Source: Helicobacteraceae bacterium
GTDB taxonomy: Bacteria > Campylobacterota > Campylobacteria > Campylobacterales > Helicobacteraceae
Direction of reading: 5' to 3'
Length of the DNA: 42,411 nucleotides
NCBI GenBank assembly: GCA_900770765.1
Contig: CAAGLK010000119.1
Location: forward strand, 1-42,411
Part shown: positions 40,817 to 42,411 of the stretch, piece by piece
Layout of the letters: each line of letters opens with the position of its first letter
How positions within the stretch are numbered: position 1 is the first letter of the stretch
The notes under the pieces: model-generated
What the model saw: the letters and a program-made list of their open reading frames with translations, nothing else
Database searches by the model: none
What the model was told of the DNA's origin: nothing
Position numbers and translations under genes: made by a program

Positions 40817-41052
40817 TTTATGCCTTTTACTAGAGATTCCACTAAGCTCACAAATTTATCTACGCTATCAAACTCACTAGGGTCATATTCGCTTAAATCA
40901 ATCTCTACTTTATAACATTCTTCAAGCTCGCCTAATAACTCTAAAAATCCCATAGAATCCAGCGTTTCAGCACTAAAAAGCGGTAGGTTTTCTACATTGT
41001 CTTTTAAGGCTGGATTTTTTGCTTTAATAAAATTTAAAATTTTTTCCTTCAA
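40813..41052 (-). CDS. Acyl carrier protein-like
   Basis: This 79-residue, acidic, helical protein has Ser33 in LDSMGFLELLGELEECYKVE, the place for the 4'-phosphopantetheine arm. It is distinct from the fatty-acid ACP, whose motif is usually DSLD. It overlaps the DUF4910 and cysteine-cluster genes by 4 bases each. It probably presents an acyl or aminoacyl group for modification of a sugar; the partner enzymes loading it are not in the window. Confidence 0.85.
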   Translation of the reverse strand: MKEKILNFIKAKNPALKDNVENLPLFSAETLDSMGFLELLGELEECYKVEIDLSEYDPSEFDSVDKFVSLVESLVKGIK

Positions 41053-42353
41053 TTTGACTCCTTTATTAATAAATTAGCTTTTATAAAATCATTTAAAATA
41101 GATTCCATTTCTAATAAATTAAAATCGCAAATATTAGCAATTTGCAATAAATCTAGCTTCCCATCGCAATACATTAAGAGATTCCGCATATCTTTTATGG
41201 CTAAAAAAGAATCTTTTGTGCTTAGTGTAGGGTATAAATTATATTTACTAAGTTGTGGCTCACATGGGCAAGTTATCTTATAGATTCCATTTAGCTCCAC
41301 AGCTTTTAGAATCCTAAGCACATATTCTAAACTATCTTTTAAAGATTCCGCACTTAAAAGCTCTAAATTATCTAAGCTGGTGTGATATTCATTATACTCA
41401 CCAAATTTAGACCGCATAAGTGTGCAAAATGGCAAATCAACAAGCGGCGCACAATACTGCCGCTCATCACTACCACGCTCCAAATATGAATACTCTTTAG
41501 AGTTTTTGTAAAAATGCTTTAAAATGTGGCTACTTGCTCTATCTGCTAGATTATCACCACTTCTTGAATGTAGCACAGAAAATGGTCCATTATCGCCAAT
41601 GCATGTTAGCACAAAGCCAGCTATGCAGGAATTTTTAAGCTTATCTAAATGTTTGCTTAAATAATAAATGCTTCCAATTGTTTCTGGTAAAAATAGGATT
41701 CTATAAGAATATATATTTTCTCTTTTGCTTAAAATATCAGCTAAAGCTAGGGCGATTAGGATTCCACTTAACTCATTATTAGCCATTTGCGGATGGCAAA
41801 TATAAGTGCTTAAAATTATCTCTTTTTCACTATTTCCCTTAATTTTAATCTCACCATAGCTCATAAAGCCCGATTTTAGCGTAGCATCAATTTTAATATG
41901 AAATTTTTCTTTAGAATCCTTATATTTTTCTTTAAGCTCTAAATATTGATTATAGCTTAAACAAAACCCAAAGCGTTCTTTATAATAAGATGTAATATAA
42001 GGAATAGCATTAGGATATTGCTTTAAATAATATAAATGAGATTCTAACTCGCTAAAGGTTAGTTTGCAATCTTGCGGTATGGAGTAGCCAATTAAATGTA
42101 AATTGTTTTCTTTAAAATCACAAATTCTCTTGCCTTCTGGTGTGATAATATACGCATCTTTTACATTCCACTCATTAGGCACACGCCAATCAAAAGCCTG
42201 AGTACCACTTGGAATCTCATATATATTTAGCGGTATGTTTTGTAAGGATTCTTGCAGAATTCTAAGCGTCTCTCTATTTCCATTACCAGTTAAGCTACGC
42301 GGTATTTTGTAAAGCTGCTTTGCAATAGCATAAAGCCACGCTCCATATTGCAA
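41049..42353 (-). CDS. DUF4910 (M28-like aminopeptidase fold) protein of glycan loci
   Basis: This protein of at least 434 residues starts with the family pattern KIPRSLTGNGNRETLRILQ, then RVPNEWNVKDAYIITPEGKR. A metallopeptidase-like core follows (ILSTYICHPQMANNELSGIL with a zinc-ligand His and Glu, ERGSDERQYCAPLVDLPFC, YNEYHTSLDNLELLS with a His). The end (residues about 375-434) is a winged-helix domain. It could hydrolyse an amide on a sugar or carrier; function is not established. The annotated start is TTG with a weak RBS; upstream lies a 14-C tract, so the true start may be beyond the tract and the gene may be phase-variable. It is the first gene of the ACP operon. Confidence 0.75.
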   Translation of the reverse strand: MQYGAWLYAIAKQLYKIPRSLTGNGNRETLRILQESLQNIPLNIYEIPSGTQAFDWRVPNEWNVKDAYIITPEGKRICDFKENNLHLIGYSIPQDCKLTFSELESHLYYLKQYPNAIPYITSYYKERFGFCLSYNQYLELKEKYKDSKEKFHIKIDATLKSGFMSYGEIKIKGNSEKEIILSTYICHPQMANNELSGILIALALADILSKRENIYSYRILFLPETIGSIYYLSKHLDKLKNSCIAGFVLTCIGDNGPFSVLHSRSGDNLADRASSHILKHFYKNSKEYSYLERGSDERQYCAPLVDLPFCTLMRSKFGEYNEYHTSLDNLELLSAESLKDSLEYVLRILKAVELNGIYKITCPCEPQLSKYNLYPTLSTKDSFLAIKDMRNLLMYCDGKLDLLQIANICDFNLLEMESILNDFIKANLLIKESN

Positions 42354-42365
42354 AAGATTCTTTTC

Positions 42366-42379
42366 GGGGGGGGGGGGGG
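42366..42379. repeat. Homopolymer G14 (C14 on the coding strand)
   Basis: Fourteen G in a row lie 12 bases before the DUF4910 TTG start. In the current length the frame that leads into the gene meets TAG two codons before the tract (tag gtt tcc). With 13 C the frame stays open to the end of the window. Long G/C tracts are the usual switches of Helicobacter and Campylobacter surface genes. Confidence 0.6.
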
Positions 42380-42411
42380 AAACCTAAAAAAAAGGGTTTA
42401 AAATTTTTTAA
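42380..42411. other. Low-complexity terminal sequence
   Basis: The last 32 bases are short runs (aaacct, eight A, ggg, ttt, aaaa, tttttt) unlike any neighbour. They may be an assembly artefact at a contig end broken by the G tract. I see no feature in them. Confidence 0.5.

Overview
The window (42,411 bp, AT-rich) looks like a contig from a Campylobacterota bacterium, most likely an enterohepatic Helicobacter. Evidence for this is the chain of blocks whose gene order matches Helicobacter: fabZ-lpxA-clpX-mreB-mreC, a pgbA-like gene next to glcD, recA-eno-ftsB-like-AMIN-aroK-waaF, and fliN-fliO-tonB-like. A futalosine-pathway gene (mqnD) and palindromic repeats of the attgc...gcaat type also fit. 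Both ends sit in difficult sequence (a repeat at the left, a 14-G tract plus low-complexity bases at the right), so the window is probably a whole contig.

Layout. 1-2.8 kb: three long copies and one shorter copy of a composite palindromic repeat flank a small membrane coiled-coil protein and a family 2 glycosyltransferase. 2.8-9.5 kb (minus strand): envelope and housekeeping block pgbA-like, glcD, fabZ, lpxA, clpX, mreB, mreC. 9.6-10.3 kb: a gene of unknown function behind a textbook sigma-54 promoter. 10.38-10.54 kb: tRNA-Met and tRNA-Arg(TCT). 10.6-16.06 kb: a decayed island. A type IIG-like restriction-modification gene, broken by many stops and frameshifts, is split between methylase motif I and the following motif by the remains of a conjugative or integrative element (virB4-like, Rha-like, relaxase). 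A GNAT-membrane protein is the only sizeable intact gene in it.

16.1-22 kb (minus strand): one tight run recA, eno, ftsB-like, AMIN protein, aroK, waaF, mqnD. 22.1-26.2 kb (plus strand): CheX-like, fliN, fliO, a TonB-like protein and a UvrD-type helicase. Then come tRNA-Arg(CCT) and hup on the minus strand, followed by a central carbon block on the plus strand: gap, pgi, pta, ackA. 31.7-35.5 kb: ttcA, sulfite/nitrite reductase and siroheme synthase. The latter two work together, because the reductase needs siroheme; cysG seems to start at an ATT codon.

35.6-42.4 kb (minus strand): a surface-glycan region. An aldolase overlaps a CMP-sugar-acid cytidylyltransferase, which suggests synthesis and activation of a 3-deoxy-ulosonic acid. 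A SAM methyltransferase-like protein follows, then an operon of DUF4910 protein, acyl carrier protein, cysteine-cluster protein and AAC(3)-like acetyltransferase. The most striking signal is a duplicated promoter cassette in front of the cytidylyltransferase and the methyltransferase. TTGACA and a -10-like box are separated by a spacer made mostly of 14 or 13 T, and the cassette lies exactly 26 bp from both start codons. This looks like phase-variable control of promoter spacing. A 14-C tract at the 5' end of the DUF4910 gene is a third candidate switch.
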